NCBI GenBank assembly: GCA_017394885.1
Contig: JAFPWO010000030.1
Coordinates: 1 to 43,576 of the forward strand
Source: Lachnospiraceae bacterium
Lineage (GTDB): Bacteria > Bacillota > Clostridia > Lachnospirales > Lachnospiraceae
Reading direction: 5' to 3'
Length of the DNA stretch: 43,576 nucleotides
Shown piece by piece: positions 1-6,239 of this stretch. Made by a program: the position numbers and the translations under genes. The notes beneath the pieces are model-generated. The model had not been told where the DNA came from, searched no databases, and was given only the letters and a program-made list of their open reading frames with translations. The stretch's first letter is position 1; each line of letters starts with the position of its first letter.

Positions 1-19
1 AGCGCTCGTCTCGGTTGCC
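1..19. repeat. Partial copy of dispersed repeat
   Basis: These 19 bases match positions 501-519, the far end of the block that interrupts the third tRNA-Ser gene, at 18 of 19 positions. The element therefore occurs at least twice around this tRNA array and continues past the left edge of the window. Bases 20-59 hold no recognisable gene. Confidence 0.5.
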
Positions 20-59
20 CGCGCCGAGCGGCTCTCGGGTTCGCATTTCATCTCTTGAG

Positions 60-149
60 CGGAGAAGGAGGGATTCGAACCCTCGCGCCGCTATTAACGA
101 CCTGCACCCTTTCCAGGGGTGTCCCTTCGGCCAGCTTGGGTACTTCTCC
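60..149 (-). tRNA. tRNA-Ser (anticodon GGA)
   Basis: Read on the minus strand, acceptor arms GGAGAAG and CTTCTCC pair. The anticodon stem CACCC/GGGTG encloses loop CTGGAAA with anticodon GGA, which reads UCC/UCU serine codons. A long class II variable arm and a T arm containing GGTTCGAATCC follow. The discriminator G at position 60 fits the serine identity rule. The 3' CCA is not encoded. It is the last gene of the three-gene array transcribed from the promoter at 584-612. Confidence 0.93.
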
Positions 150-178
150 AAAGTGATAAATAAAAATTCAGTTGTGAG

Positions 179-266
179 CGGAGAAGGAGGGATTCGAACC
201 CTCGCGCCACTTGCGTGACCTGTCGGATTTCAAGTCCGATACCTTCATCCACTTGGTTACTTCTCC
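179..266 (-). tRNA. tRNA-Ser (anticodon UGA)
   Basis: On the minus strand the acceptor arms GGAGAAG/CTTCTCC pair, the anticodon stem TCGGA/TCCGA surrounds loop CTTGAAA with anticodon TGA, and the variable arm is long as expected for serine. The discriminator is G and CCA is not encoded. This intact gene is the reference for the interrupted copy at 293-565: their first 48 nucleotides are identical. Confidence 0.93.
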
Positions 267-292
267 AAAAAAGCAACGTATTCAGTTGTGAG

Positions 293-565
293 CGGAGAAG
301 GAAGGATTTGAACCCTCGCGCCACTTGCGTGTCCTCTTGCGGTGCCCAAAATTCCTTCGCACTTCGTGCTCGGACTTTTGACCGCTGCGCCAACCTCGCC
401 TCGCTTGCGTGTCCTCTTGCGGTGCCCAAAATTCCTTCGCACTTCGTGCTCGGACTTTTGACCGCTGCGCCAACCTCGCCTCGCTTCATCTGCCGCCGGC
501 AGCGCTCGGCTCGGTTGCCTGTCGGATTTCAAGTCCGATACCTTCATCCACTTGGTTACTTCTCC
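293..565 (-). pseudogene. tRNA-Ser (UGA) split in its variable arm by a 186-bp repeat block; probable pseudogene
   Basis: The 5' half (518-565, read leftwards) is identical to the intact tRNA-Ser(UGA) through acceptor, D arm and anticodon arm up to ...GACAGG. The 3' half (293-331) resumes at CACGCAAG and keeps the T arm and acceptor strand. It has two changes from the intact gene, both compatible with folding (one in the T loop, one giving a G-U pair in the T stem). Between the halves, 332-517 replaces a single base of the normal variable arm. The block carries a perfect 80-bp tandem duplication plus a GC-rich tail. No group I intron or archaeal-type splice structure is apparent and the break is not in the anticodon loop, so removal from the transcript is not expected. 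A tolerated giant variable arm cannot be excluded. Confidence 0.75.
324..483. repeat. Perfect 80-bp tandem duplication inside tRNA-Ser
   Basis: Copies at 324-403 and 404-483 are identical over 80 bp. The first 8 bp of the unit (CTTGCGTG on the plus strand) are also the normal tRNA variable-arm sequence, so the unit seems to have captured tRNA sequence at its boundary. Each copy contains a short hairpin with arms GCAC and GTGC. Open reading frames through it on several frames give arginine-rich peptides with no protein character. Confidence 0.9.
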
Positions 566-583
566 AAGAAGCGTGCAGATGAT

Positions 584-612
584 ATTGTAATCAGTGCGTC
601 CCCGTTTGTCAA
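584..612 (-). promoter_or_regulatory. Promoter of the tRNA-Ser array
   Basis: On the minus strand a perfect -35 TTGACA (607-612) and -10 TACAAT (584-589) are separated by 17 bp, just upstream of the first tRNA at 565. Such a near-consensus promoter suits a stable-RNA operon. Confidence 0.85.
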
Positions 613-645
613 GCGCTTTCTGCACAAAAACCTGCTTCTGCCGCC

Positions 646-678
646 AAAAAGAAAGAGAGACCCGCGAGCCTCTCTTCC
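646..678 (-). terminator. Terminator of the zinc-ribbon gene
   Basis: Minus-strand hairpin with arms 670-678 and 651-659 (8 of 9 pairs, 10-nt loop) followed by TTTTT at 650-646, 20 bp after the stop codon at 698. It isolates the gene from the tRNA promoter just downstream. Confidence 0.7.
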
Positions 679-697
679 GTGCCGTTCCATCCGGCTT

Positions 698-1267
698 TCA
701 CCGCATGAAATTCTCATGGAAAATGCTTTCATACAGCGCTTCCAGCTGGTCCGGATTGGACATCAGGACGATCGCCGCGATCAGGATCGTAGCATTCAGG
801 ACAAAGGAAACGATCCCCACGACCAGGCCGATGACAGCCATCGTCTTCCGGATCGAGGATTTTAAGCCCAGGCTCGAGAGAACGATGCCCGCGACGCACA
901 GGACGACCCCGATATACGGCAGGCAGCAGCAGACCGCGCCGAGGATCGAGAAGACCAGCCCGGCCACCGCGTACCCGTCTGCTTTCCTGGTCGGAGATTC
1001 CGCATACTCCTGCGGATATCCGTTCGCAGCTCCGCTGTGATAGCTGTTATAACCCGAGTAGTTCTGGCTGTCGTTCCGCCCGTAACCGCCGTACCGGGAA
1101 TTCCAGTCGTCCGAATAAGACTGGCTGCCGTGATCGTCCGGCGTGACACGGCCCGGATCGTATTCTTCTCCTGTCTCTCCATCTGGATTATATGGTATGG
1201 CGGCGCCGCAGCTCGGGCAGACCCTTGCCCCGTCCGCCAGTCTCTGACCGCAGTGAATGCAATACAT
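698..1267 (-). CDS. Zinc-ribbon membrane protein with DUF4190-like tail
   Basis: A 189-residue protein of unknown physiological role. The N terminus is a zinc ribbon with Cys3, Cys6, Cys17 and Cys20 (CxxC-x10-CxxC). A low-complexity Tyr/Ser/Gly/Asn/Asp-rich linker (about residues 25-95) follows, then two hydrophobic segments (about 100-135 and 146-172), the layout of DUF4190-type small membrane proteins. The start is set at the ATG at 1267 because AAGGAGG lies 8 nt upstream; a longer frame to 1309 would run through the likely -10 box. It is a single-gene unit with its own terminator. The ribbon plus membrane anchor suggests a scaffold or sensor, but no activity can be assigned. Confidence 0.8.
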   Translation of the reverse strand: MYCIHCGQRLADGARVCPSCGAAIPYNPDGETGEEYDPGRVTPDDHGSQSYSDDWNSRYGGYGRNDSQNYSGYNSYHSGAANGYPQEYAESPTRKADGYAVAGLVFSILGAVCCCLPYIGVVLCVAGIVLSSLGLKSSIRKTMAVIGLVVGIVSFVLNATILIAAIVLMSNPDQLEALYESIFHENFMR

Positions 1268-1297
1268 TCTGAAGACCTCCTTGCTTAGCCTTCCCGT

Positions 1298-1303
1298 ATT
1301 ATA
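1298..1303 (-). promoter_or_regulatory. Likely -10 box of the zinc-ribbon gene
   Basis: A perfect minus-strand TATAAT lies 30 bp before the start codon at 1267. The matching -35 region (TTGCGC at 1321-1326) keeps only TTG, so the promoter is plausible but weak. Confidence 0.45.
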
Positions 1304-1342
1304 ATACACAGCACTTCCCCGCGCAAGTCTTCTTCCCGCCGC

Positions 1343-2080
1343 TTAATAGATCATTCCGTTGACCATGATGACGTGCACGGCGTTTTCTTCTTCCGAACAG
1401 AAAACCTGCAGGAACAGGTAGTGGCGGCCGCTGATATTGGTAAAGAGGATCCGTTCCTTCACCACCTCCATGTCGTGCCCGCCGTAGTGATACTCCGCGA
1501 TCTTCACATTTTTCAGCCTGTGCCTGACGGCGGGCTCATCCGGCCAGGAAAAATCCGCCTGCAGGAGCATGGCTTCCAGCAGAGAGGCCTCCGTAAGCTC
1601 ATTGGCAAAGCGGAGGCAAAGCGTATCGTTTCGCGCCTTGAATGCGGCGGAAAGGCTTCGGTACCGGCTCGTCTCATCCGTGTTGTTGGTGTTTTCGGAG
1701 GCAAAGAGCAGATACAGTTCATCGGTCGCCTCCGGATCAAAGAAATACCCGGGCATCCGGGGATCCTCCTGCAGGGCGCCGCGGCCTGCGTTATCGAGCG
1801 GGGATACGCCTTCCGCGGCGGTCACACTGCCACTTTCTTCCGTCCGGGTCTCTGCAGGCAGGACCGCCTCCCGGGAGGAGATCATCTCCTGCGGCGGTTC
1901 GCTTTGCGAGCGATCCGTCTCTTTCACTGCTGTTTCCAGCCGCTCCGTTTCCCGGCCCGGCTCTTCTTTTTGCTCGCGCCTTACGATCAGCGCCGCAAGG
2001 ATCACCACCCCCACGAGCGCCAGGATCCCGATCCCGAGATAGACCTGGTTCAGTTTATTTCTGCTATCCTCTTCTTTCAT
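1343..2080 (-). CDS. Possible independent product: membrane-anchored protein from internal start in the comEC frame
   Basis: Inside the comEC frame, the ATG at 2080 has AGGAG about 7 nt upstream, placed as for a normal gene. From it a 245-residue protein would begin MKEEDSRNK, with a transmembrane helix at about residues 17-35, an acidic Glu/Arg/Ser-rich linker (about 38-105) and a folded C-terminal domain rich in aromatic residues (about 110-245). No family is recognised. It may be a separate gene whose upstream stop codon was lost, a site of dual translation, or only the tail of the fusion. An out-of-frame TGA lies just before the ribosome site, as if the true comEC stop had been shifted out of frame. 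Confidence 0.5.
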   Translation of the reverse strand: MKEEDSRNKLNQVYLGIGILALVGVVILAALIVRREQKEEPGRETERLETAVKETDRSQSEPPQEMISSREAVLPAETRTEESGSVTAAEGVSPLDNAGRGALQEDPRMPGYFFDPEATDELYLLFASENTNNTDETSRYRSLSAAFKARNDTLCLRFANELTEASLLEAMLLQADFSWPDEPAVRHRLKNVKIAEYHYGGHDMEVVKERILFTNISGRHYLFLQVFCSEEENAVHVIMVNGMIY

Positions 2081-4438
2081 GGAATTCTCCTTGTCTGATT
2101 CATGACAGGTCCGGGCTGTGATGCTTCCTTCTTTCTCAATCGTAAGCGTCACGGCGCCGTCCGTATCCGTACGGAATGCTTCCGTCCCGAAGGCGGCCAG
2201 CCGCTTCGTCACTTCCGCGGAGGGATGGCCGTACATGTTGTTCCGGCCGCAGGAAATCACGGCATACCGGCTCCCCAGCGCGGCCAGAAACGCTTCGCTG
2301 CTGGAGGTTTTCGAACCATGATGCCCCACCTTCAGGTAGTCGGTACCCGCCAGTTCTTCTCCGTGCGCGGCCAGCAGGGCCGCTTCCCCGGACGCCTCGA
2401 GGTCTCCGGGGAATAGTGCCTGAAAGGCGCCGCAGCAAAGCTGCAGCACCATGGAATCGTTATTGCCGGCATCCGGGACGGGCAGGCTGAACGGATACAG
2501 GACCGAAAAGCGGCAGGCTCCATCCTCCCAGGCCGCGCCGTCGGCGATCCAGAAGACCGGGATCTGCCGCGCCTGCGCTTTCGTCAGCAGTGCCTGCGCC
2601 TTCTCGTCAAAGCGGAAGGCCATCGGGAGGATCAGGGCATCGACCGCAAGGCTCTCTTCTTCCATCAGGCTCGTCAGCGCGTTGGTATGATCCTCGTCCA
2701 GATGCGAGGCTAAAACCGCTTCCAGACGCCGGGTCCCCGCATAACGGAGATACGGCAGGATATGCTTTTCGGCCGGGTCCCCATAACTGCTGCCGGCGTC
2801 GATCATATAGCAGTGCCCCGCCGGCGTCCGGATGATATGGCAGTCCCCCTGCCCCACGTACAGGCTGGTGATCGTAAGAGCCTGATCCGCCCGGAGCGCA
2901 AACGGCACGGCCGCGGCAAGCAGCCACACAAGCAGTACTCCAGACTGGACAAGTTCCCGCCCGGCCCGTCTCAGGCTCCGCTTCCCGCCCGGAAGCCACC
3001 TATCCTTCCCCACATCCCGCTGTTTTTTCCGGATGGCCCGCATCCACAAAAGTCCCGCGGCGGCAATCAGGTAAAAAGCCGCGGTCTGCCAGGCGAACGG
3101 CTTCCCCAGCACGACGGTATGGAAAGGAAGACGCCGGATCCCCGCGCACAGCGCCTCGATCCCTTTCAGCAGAATATGGACGCTCCCGGCCAGGATACGG
3201 CCGGCCAAAGGCAGAAGCTGCCCGGAAAAAGCGGTGAAAAACCCGCCGGCCAGCAGCAGAAAAGCGAAGGGGATCACGATCAGATTGGCGATCAGCTGAT
3301 AGGGATAGAAACAATAATAATGGGTAAGGGTGATCGGAAGGATCACGAACTGAAGCGAAATCGGAAGAAGGACGGCGCGGCCGGCCGCGGTCTTCGGCTC
3401 AAAAAAGCGCTGCAGCATCGGAAACAGGACGCCGATGCCGATCACGCAGCCGAAAGAAAGCTGGAAGGAAGCCTGGAAAAGCATGAGCGGGGACGGGATA
3501 AGGACGCTGAGCGCGGCCGCGGCCAGTGCCGACGGCAGATCGTAGCTTTTTCGAAACAGCTGGGAGGCGAGCAGCAGCAGGAACATCAGGCCGGCCCGCC
3601 GCAGCGGGACGCGTCCGCCGGCCAGTTCCATGTAGAACAGTACCGCGCCGCCGGCCAGCAGGTTCCGCAGCCACAGGAAAAGACCCGGGCCCGCCCGGCT
3701 TTTCAGGCGATCGTACGGCAGGAAAGAAAGCAGAAAGCCAAACAGCTTCAGAAACAGGCCGGCTACCAGGCTCACATGCAGCCCGCTCACCGAAAGAAGG
3801 TGCGAGATCCCGGCCGTTTCGTAAAGCTTTTCCGTCTCCGCCGGGACATCTCCGCGGCTTCCCAGCAGCATGGCCGAAAGGACCGCCGCATCCTCGTCGA
3901 AACAGACGCTCTTTAAGCCTTCCCTGAGCCATTGCTTCAGCCCGGCTGCGGACGCGGCCCAGCTGTTTTGCGAGGCTTCTTCCACCCGGAAGGTATCTGC
4001 CTCCATCATGCAGGCCGTATCCCGGGCCAGATAGTAGCTTCGGGCGTCAAATCCCCCCGGATTATCGGCGGGCCGGATCAGCTCCAGCTCTCCCTGCGCC
4101 GCGGCAGTATCGCCGATCGCACAGTCCGGTAGGAAAGGGAAATACACCAGTACCGTACCCGCAGAGAGCGCTTCGGAGCCGTCCCGCGGGGTAAAAGCAG
4201 CATTTTCCAGCGTTAACGTATAGTTTCCGCTGCCGTTTTCCTGCGCCACGCACAGCGTCCCCCGGACGGTCCCGTAGCCGTCCGCCTTTTCCTTCAGCCA
4301 GATTTCCGCCCCGCTCTCCGTCCGAAGCGGCAGGCCGCAGGCAGAAGCCAGCCAGACGCCCAGGCACCAGAGGACCGCGGCCCACACCAGCGGGCGGGCC
4401 GCCCGCTCAGACCGTAACATAATCCCGGAGCTTCGCAA
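1343..4438 (-). CDS. comEC: ComEC DNA-uptake channel fused to a membrane-anchored C-terminal module
   Basis: Residues 1 to about 785 are a full ComEC/Rec2: N-terminal membrane segments, a soluble OB-like region (about 50-150), the polytopic Competence domain (about 180-490, with LLSVSGLHVSLVAGL) and a metallo-beta-lactamase-fold domain (about 520-780, with HLDEDH and GHHGS). In the family it forms the inner-membrane channel for incoming single-stranded DNA. The frame continues with no stop into a second module from residue 787: one membrane helix (about 803-823), a Glu-rich disordered stretch and a folded domain with no recognised family. A ribosome site and ATG at the junction suggest two ancestral genes. 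Start is TTG at 4438 with AAAGGAG 6 nt upstream, overlapping comEA by 32 bp; ATG at 4420 is the alternative. Confidence 0.88.
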   Translation of the reverse strand: MRSSGIMLRSERAARPLVWAAVLWCLGVWLASACGLPLRTESGAEIWLKEKADGYGTVRGTLCVAQENGSGNYTLTLENAAFTPRDGSEALSAGTVLVYFPFLPDCAIGDTAAAQGELELIRPADNPGGFDARSYYLARDTACMMEADTFRVEEASQNSWAASAAGLKQWLREGLKSVCFDEDAAVLSAMLLGSRGDVPAETEKLYETAGISHLLSVSGLHVSLVAGLFLKLFGFLLSFLPYDRLKSRAGPGLFLWLRNLLAGGAVLFYMELAGGRVPLRRAGLMFLLLLASQLFRKSYDLPSALAAAALSVLIPSPLMLFQASFQLSFGCVIGIGVLFPMLQRFFEPKTAAGRAVLLPISLQFVILPITLTHYYCFYPYQLIANLIVIPFAFLLLAGGFFTAFSGQLLPLAGRILAGSVHILLKGIEALCAGIRRLPFHTVVLGKPFAWQTAAFYLIAAAGLLWMRAIRKKQRDVGKDRWLPGGKRSLRRAGRELVQSGVLLVWLLAAAVPFALRADQALTITSLYVGQGDCHIIRTPAGHCYMIDAGSSYGDPAEKHILPYLRYAGTRRLEAVLASHLDEDHTNALTSLMEEESLAVDALILPMAFRFDEKAQALLTKAQARQIPVFWIADGAAWEDGACRFSVLYPFSLPVPDAGNNDSMVLQLCCGAFQALFPGDLEASGEAALLAAHGEELAGTDYLKVGHHGSKTSSSEAFLAALGSRYAVISCGRNNMYGHPSAEVTKRLAAFGTEAFRTDTDGAVTLTIEKEGSITARTCHESDKENSMKEEDSRNKLNQVYLGIGILALVGVVILAALIVRREQKEEPGRETERLETAVKETDRSQSEPPQEMISSREAVLPAETRTEESGSVTAAEGVSPLDNAGRGALQEDPRMPGYFFDPEATDELYLLFASENTNNTDETSRYRSLSAAFKARNDTLCLRFANELTEASLLEAMLLQADFSWPDEPAVRHRLKNVKIAEYHYGGHDMEVVKERILFTNISGRHYLFLQVFCSEEENAVHVIMVNGMIY

Positions 4439-4838
4439 AGGTCGCTCCTTTGATCCCGGGGACCAGCATGAGCTCTTCGATCGAAGAAAAGCCGCCGTGC
4501 TCCGCGCGGAAGCGCAGGATCGCCTCGGCCTTGGCCGGCCCGATCCCCGGAAGCTTTGTGAGCTCCGCGGCGTCAGCGGTATTGATATTGACCAGCAGCG
4601 GCTCGCTGGCCCGGATCCACGGCACCGTTTCGCTCTCCGGAGGCTGCGTGTCCTCGCTCTGCGCCTCCGGGATCCGCGCGGGCAGCGTTTCTTCCTGCAC
4701 GAAAAAAACCGAAGAGAGCTCGTCCCCTTCGGCTGCCGTGATCACCGGCTCGAAGCTTTCCTGCTGCCACGCAAACAAGCCGCCACCGAGGATCAGCCCG
4801 GCCGCGACAAAAAGCATCAGCCATTTCGTTTTCGGCAT
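4407..4838 (-). CDS. comEA: ComEA-like DNA receptor
   Basis: A 143-residue protein with an N-terminal membrane anchor (about residues 7-24), a Glu/Pro/Ser-rich linker (about 25-80) and a C-terminal double helix-hairpin-helix domain (about 82-143, with VNINTADAAELTKLPGIG and LMLVPGIKG). In the family ComEA binds double-stranded DNA at the membrane and passes it to ComEC, which follows here with overlap. It is shorter than B. subtilis ComEA and I see no SLBB domain between anchor and HhH. AAAGGA lies 6 nt before the ATG. A comEB-type deaminase gene, often between the two, is absent. Confidence 0.88.
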   Translation of the reverse strand: MPKTKWLMLFVAAGLILGGGLFAWQQESFEPVITAAEGDELSSVFFVQEETLPARIPEAQSEDTQPPESETVPWIRASEPLLVNINTADAAELTKLPGIGPAKAEAILRFRAEHGGFSSIEELMLVPGIKGATFAKLRDYVTV

Positions 4839-4877
4839 AGGATTCCTTTCCCGAACCTATACCCTTCTGCCAGCTTC

Positions 4878-4907
4878 ATCATAGCATAAGCGCCGGCGGA
4901 AAAGCAA
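4878..4907 (-). promoter_or_regulatory. comEA-comEC promoter, embedded in an upstream hairpin
   Basis: Minus-strand extended -10 TGCTATGAT (hexamer 4878-4883) with -35 TTGCTT (4902-4907) at 18 bp. The -35 box lies in the loop of the hairpin at 4890-4919, so termination of the upstream operon and initiation here share the same DNA. Confidence 0.6.
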
Positions 4908-4919
4908 GTCCGCCGGCGC
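4890..4919 (-). terminator. GC-rich terminator hairpin after the flavoprotein gene
   Basis: Perfect 11-bp stem (4890-4900 with 4909-4919) and 8-nt loop, 7 bp beyond the flavoprotein stop codon. The following bases on the minus strand (CTTATGC) are not a proper T tract, so it may be a weak terminator or mainly protect the mRNA 3' end. Confidence 0.55.
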
Positions 4920-4925
4920 CGATAT

Positions 4926-6224
4926 TCAGGATTTCTTCTGTTCCTTCTCCACTTTTTCGAGCAGCTTTTTGTACGGGAGCATCATGCCCTCCGTCATTTT
5001 GCCGCCGATCTTCTTCTGCAGCTTTTTGTTCTTCATCATGCCGCCGACCAGGTACATCGCGGCGATGCGGCCCTTCTTTTTCTGCGGGAAGTCGTCGTAG
5101 AAGCCGTGCGCCTTGTAGAAGAGGTGGTCCTCCCGCATGAGGCCCTGCATCTGATAGATCAGGTCGCGGAAGATCTTGAGGCCGCCCACGCCGTAGAAAT
5201 TCTTCGGCAGCTCGAAGCCGTTTTCGATCGCATATTCCATGGTGTCCGCGGTCTGATCGATCTTCTGCGGACTCTCCGTGCTAACGGCAATGCCCGCGAG
5301 GTAGTTTCCACCCACCTGCGAACGGGCCTCCATCAGCATCCGCAGATTCGGTTCTGCTGAAAGATCCCCGGCCACGAGATAGGCCACGGGCTTGCCCATC
5401 GTCACGGTGCGGTGGCCGTTGCAGAACTGGCGGTCGTCATATATTTTAAACCGCGACCCCATGGAGTGGTCTTTGATCCGGTACGCGTAGACGATCGCGT
5501 TCGCGGTCTGGATATGCTCCCGGAGGAAGGAATCGAAGCCGTCCTTGTAGACGCAGGTCCCGTCCGCGGCGCAGTGAAAGCACCCCAGACACCCGCCGTC
5601 AAAGGGAAACGCCTGAATATTGATCACGTCCACCGAGCGCAGGGAACGCGCGGCGAAGCGGGTGATCATCGCCTGCAGCTCTTCGTCTTCCGGTGCGGCG
5701 TCGGTCACCAGCGCGATCCGGCCGCCCCGTTTGGAAGGATTCTCCGCCTGCGGCACCAGCTTCCACTCGAGGAAGCGGAAGAAGGCCAGCGCGTCCTGCT
5801 GCCCTTTTTCGCTCAGCAGGTCATCCATATCGGCTGAGAGGCCTTCGATATAGTTCAGCCCCAGGTCCCGGCAGTTATCTTCGATAAAGCGATGTGCGGT
5901 CACATCATAAAAGTGCTTGGAGGTCGAGATCTGCGCGGCCGCCCTGCCCGAAAGATCCAGGCCCTGTTCCTTCATCAGTTCGATAAAGCGGTGCAGCTGC
6001 GAGGGCACAAGGAAAGTATAGACCGGATAGCAGAACAGGATGAGGTCCGCCGCCACAAGCGCTTCGGCCGACGGCGCGAAATCCTTCTCGATGCTCTTGA
6101 TCCGCTGCCCCACGTGCAGCACGGAGAATTCGTGTTCCGGGAAAAACTTTTCGATATAGTTCACCGTCTGCAGCGTCACGCTGTTTTTTCCCTTCGGCGA
6201 ACCGTTTAATACCAGTATTTTCAA
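4926..6224 (-). CDS. Double-flavodoxin-fold oxidoreductase with Fe-S flavoprotein cysteine motif
   Basis: A 432-residue protein containing two NAD(P)H-dependent FMN reductase-like folds. The first (about 1-150) begins MKILVLNGSPKGKNS, a classic FMN phosphate loop. The second (about 168-330) lacks that loop but has Cys212, Cys215, Cys218 and Cys224, which is the compact CX2CX2CX5C spacing of iron-sulfur flavoproteins. A basic C-terminal tail (about 370-432) follows. The likely role is electron transfer or reduction of small molecules; the substrate is unknown. Start is TTG at 6224, chosen because GAGGAG is well placed upstream. It begins 15 bp after typA and is probably co-transcribed with it. 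The split of FMN loop and cysteines between the two halves is unusual. Confidence 0.8.
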   Translation of the reverse strand: MKILVLNGSPKGKNSVTLQTVNYIEKFFPEHEFSVLHVGQRIKSIEKDFAPSAEALVAADLILFCYPVYTFLVPSQLHRFIELMKEQGLDLSGRAAAQISTSKHFYDVTAHRFIEDNCRDLGLNYIEGLSADMDDLLSEKGQQDALAFFRFLEWKLVPQAENPSKRGGRIALVTDAAPEDEELQAMITRFAARSLRSVDVINIQAFPFDGGCLGCFHCAADGTCVYKDGFDSFLREHIQTANAIVYAYRIKDHSMGSRFKIYDDRQFCNGHRTVTMGKPVAYLVAGDLSAEPNLRMLMEARSQVGGNYLAGIAVSTESPQKIDQTADTMEYAIENGFELPKNFYGVGGLKIFRDLIYQMQGLMREDHLFYKAHGFYDDFPQKKKGRIAAMYLVGGMMKNKKLQKKIGGKMTEGMMLPYKKLLEKVEKEQKKS

Positions 6225-6239
6225 GGCATTCTCCTCGCT

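Noticed and set aside
324..483. CRISPR-like array
   Set aside because: Only two directly abutting 80-bp copies with no spacers and no cas genes.
293..565. Group I intron in the tRNA
   Set aside because: The break is in the variable arm, not the anticodon loop, and the block is mostly a tandem duplication without the expected core pairings.
94..625. Overlapping reading frames across the tRNA-Ser array on both strands
   Set aside because: They translate tRNA and tandem-repeat DNA, give Arg/Ser-rich peptides repeated in register with the 80-bp unit, and have no ribosome sites.
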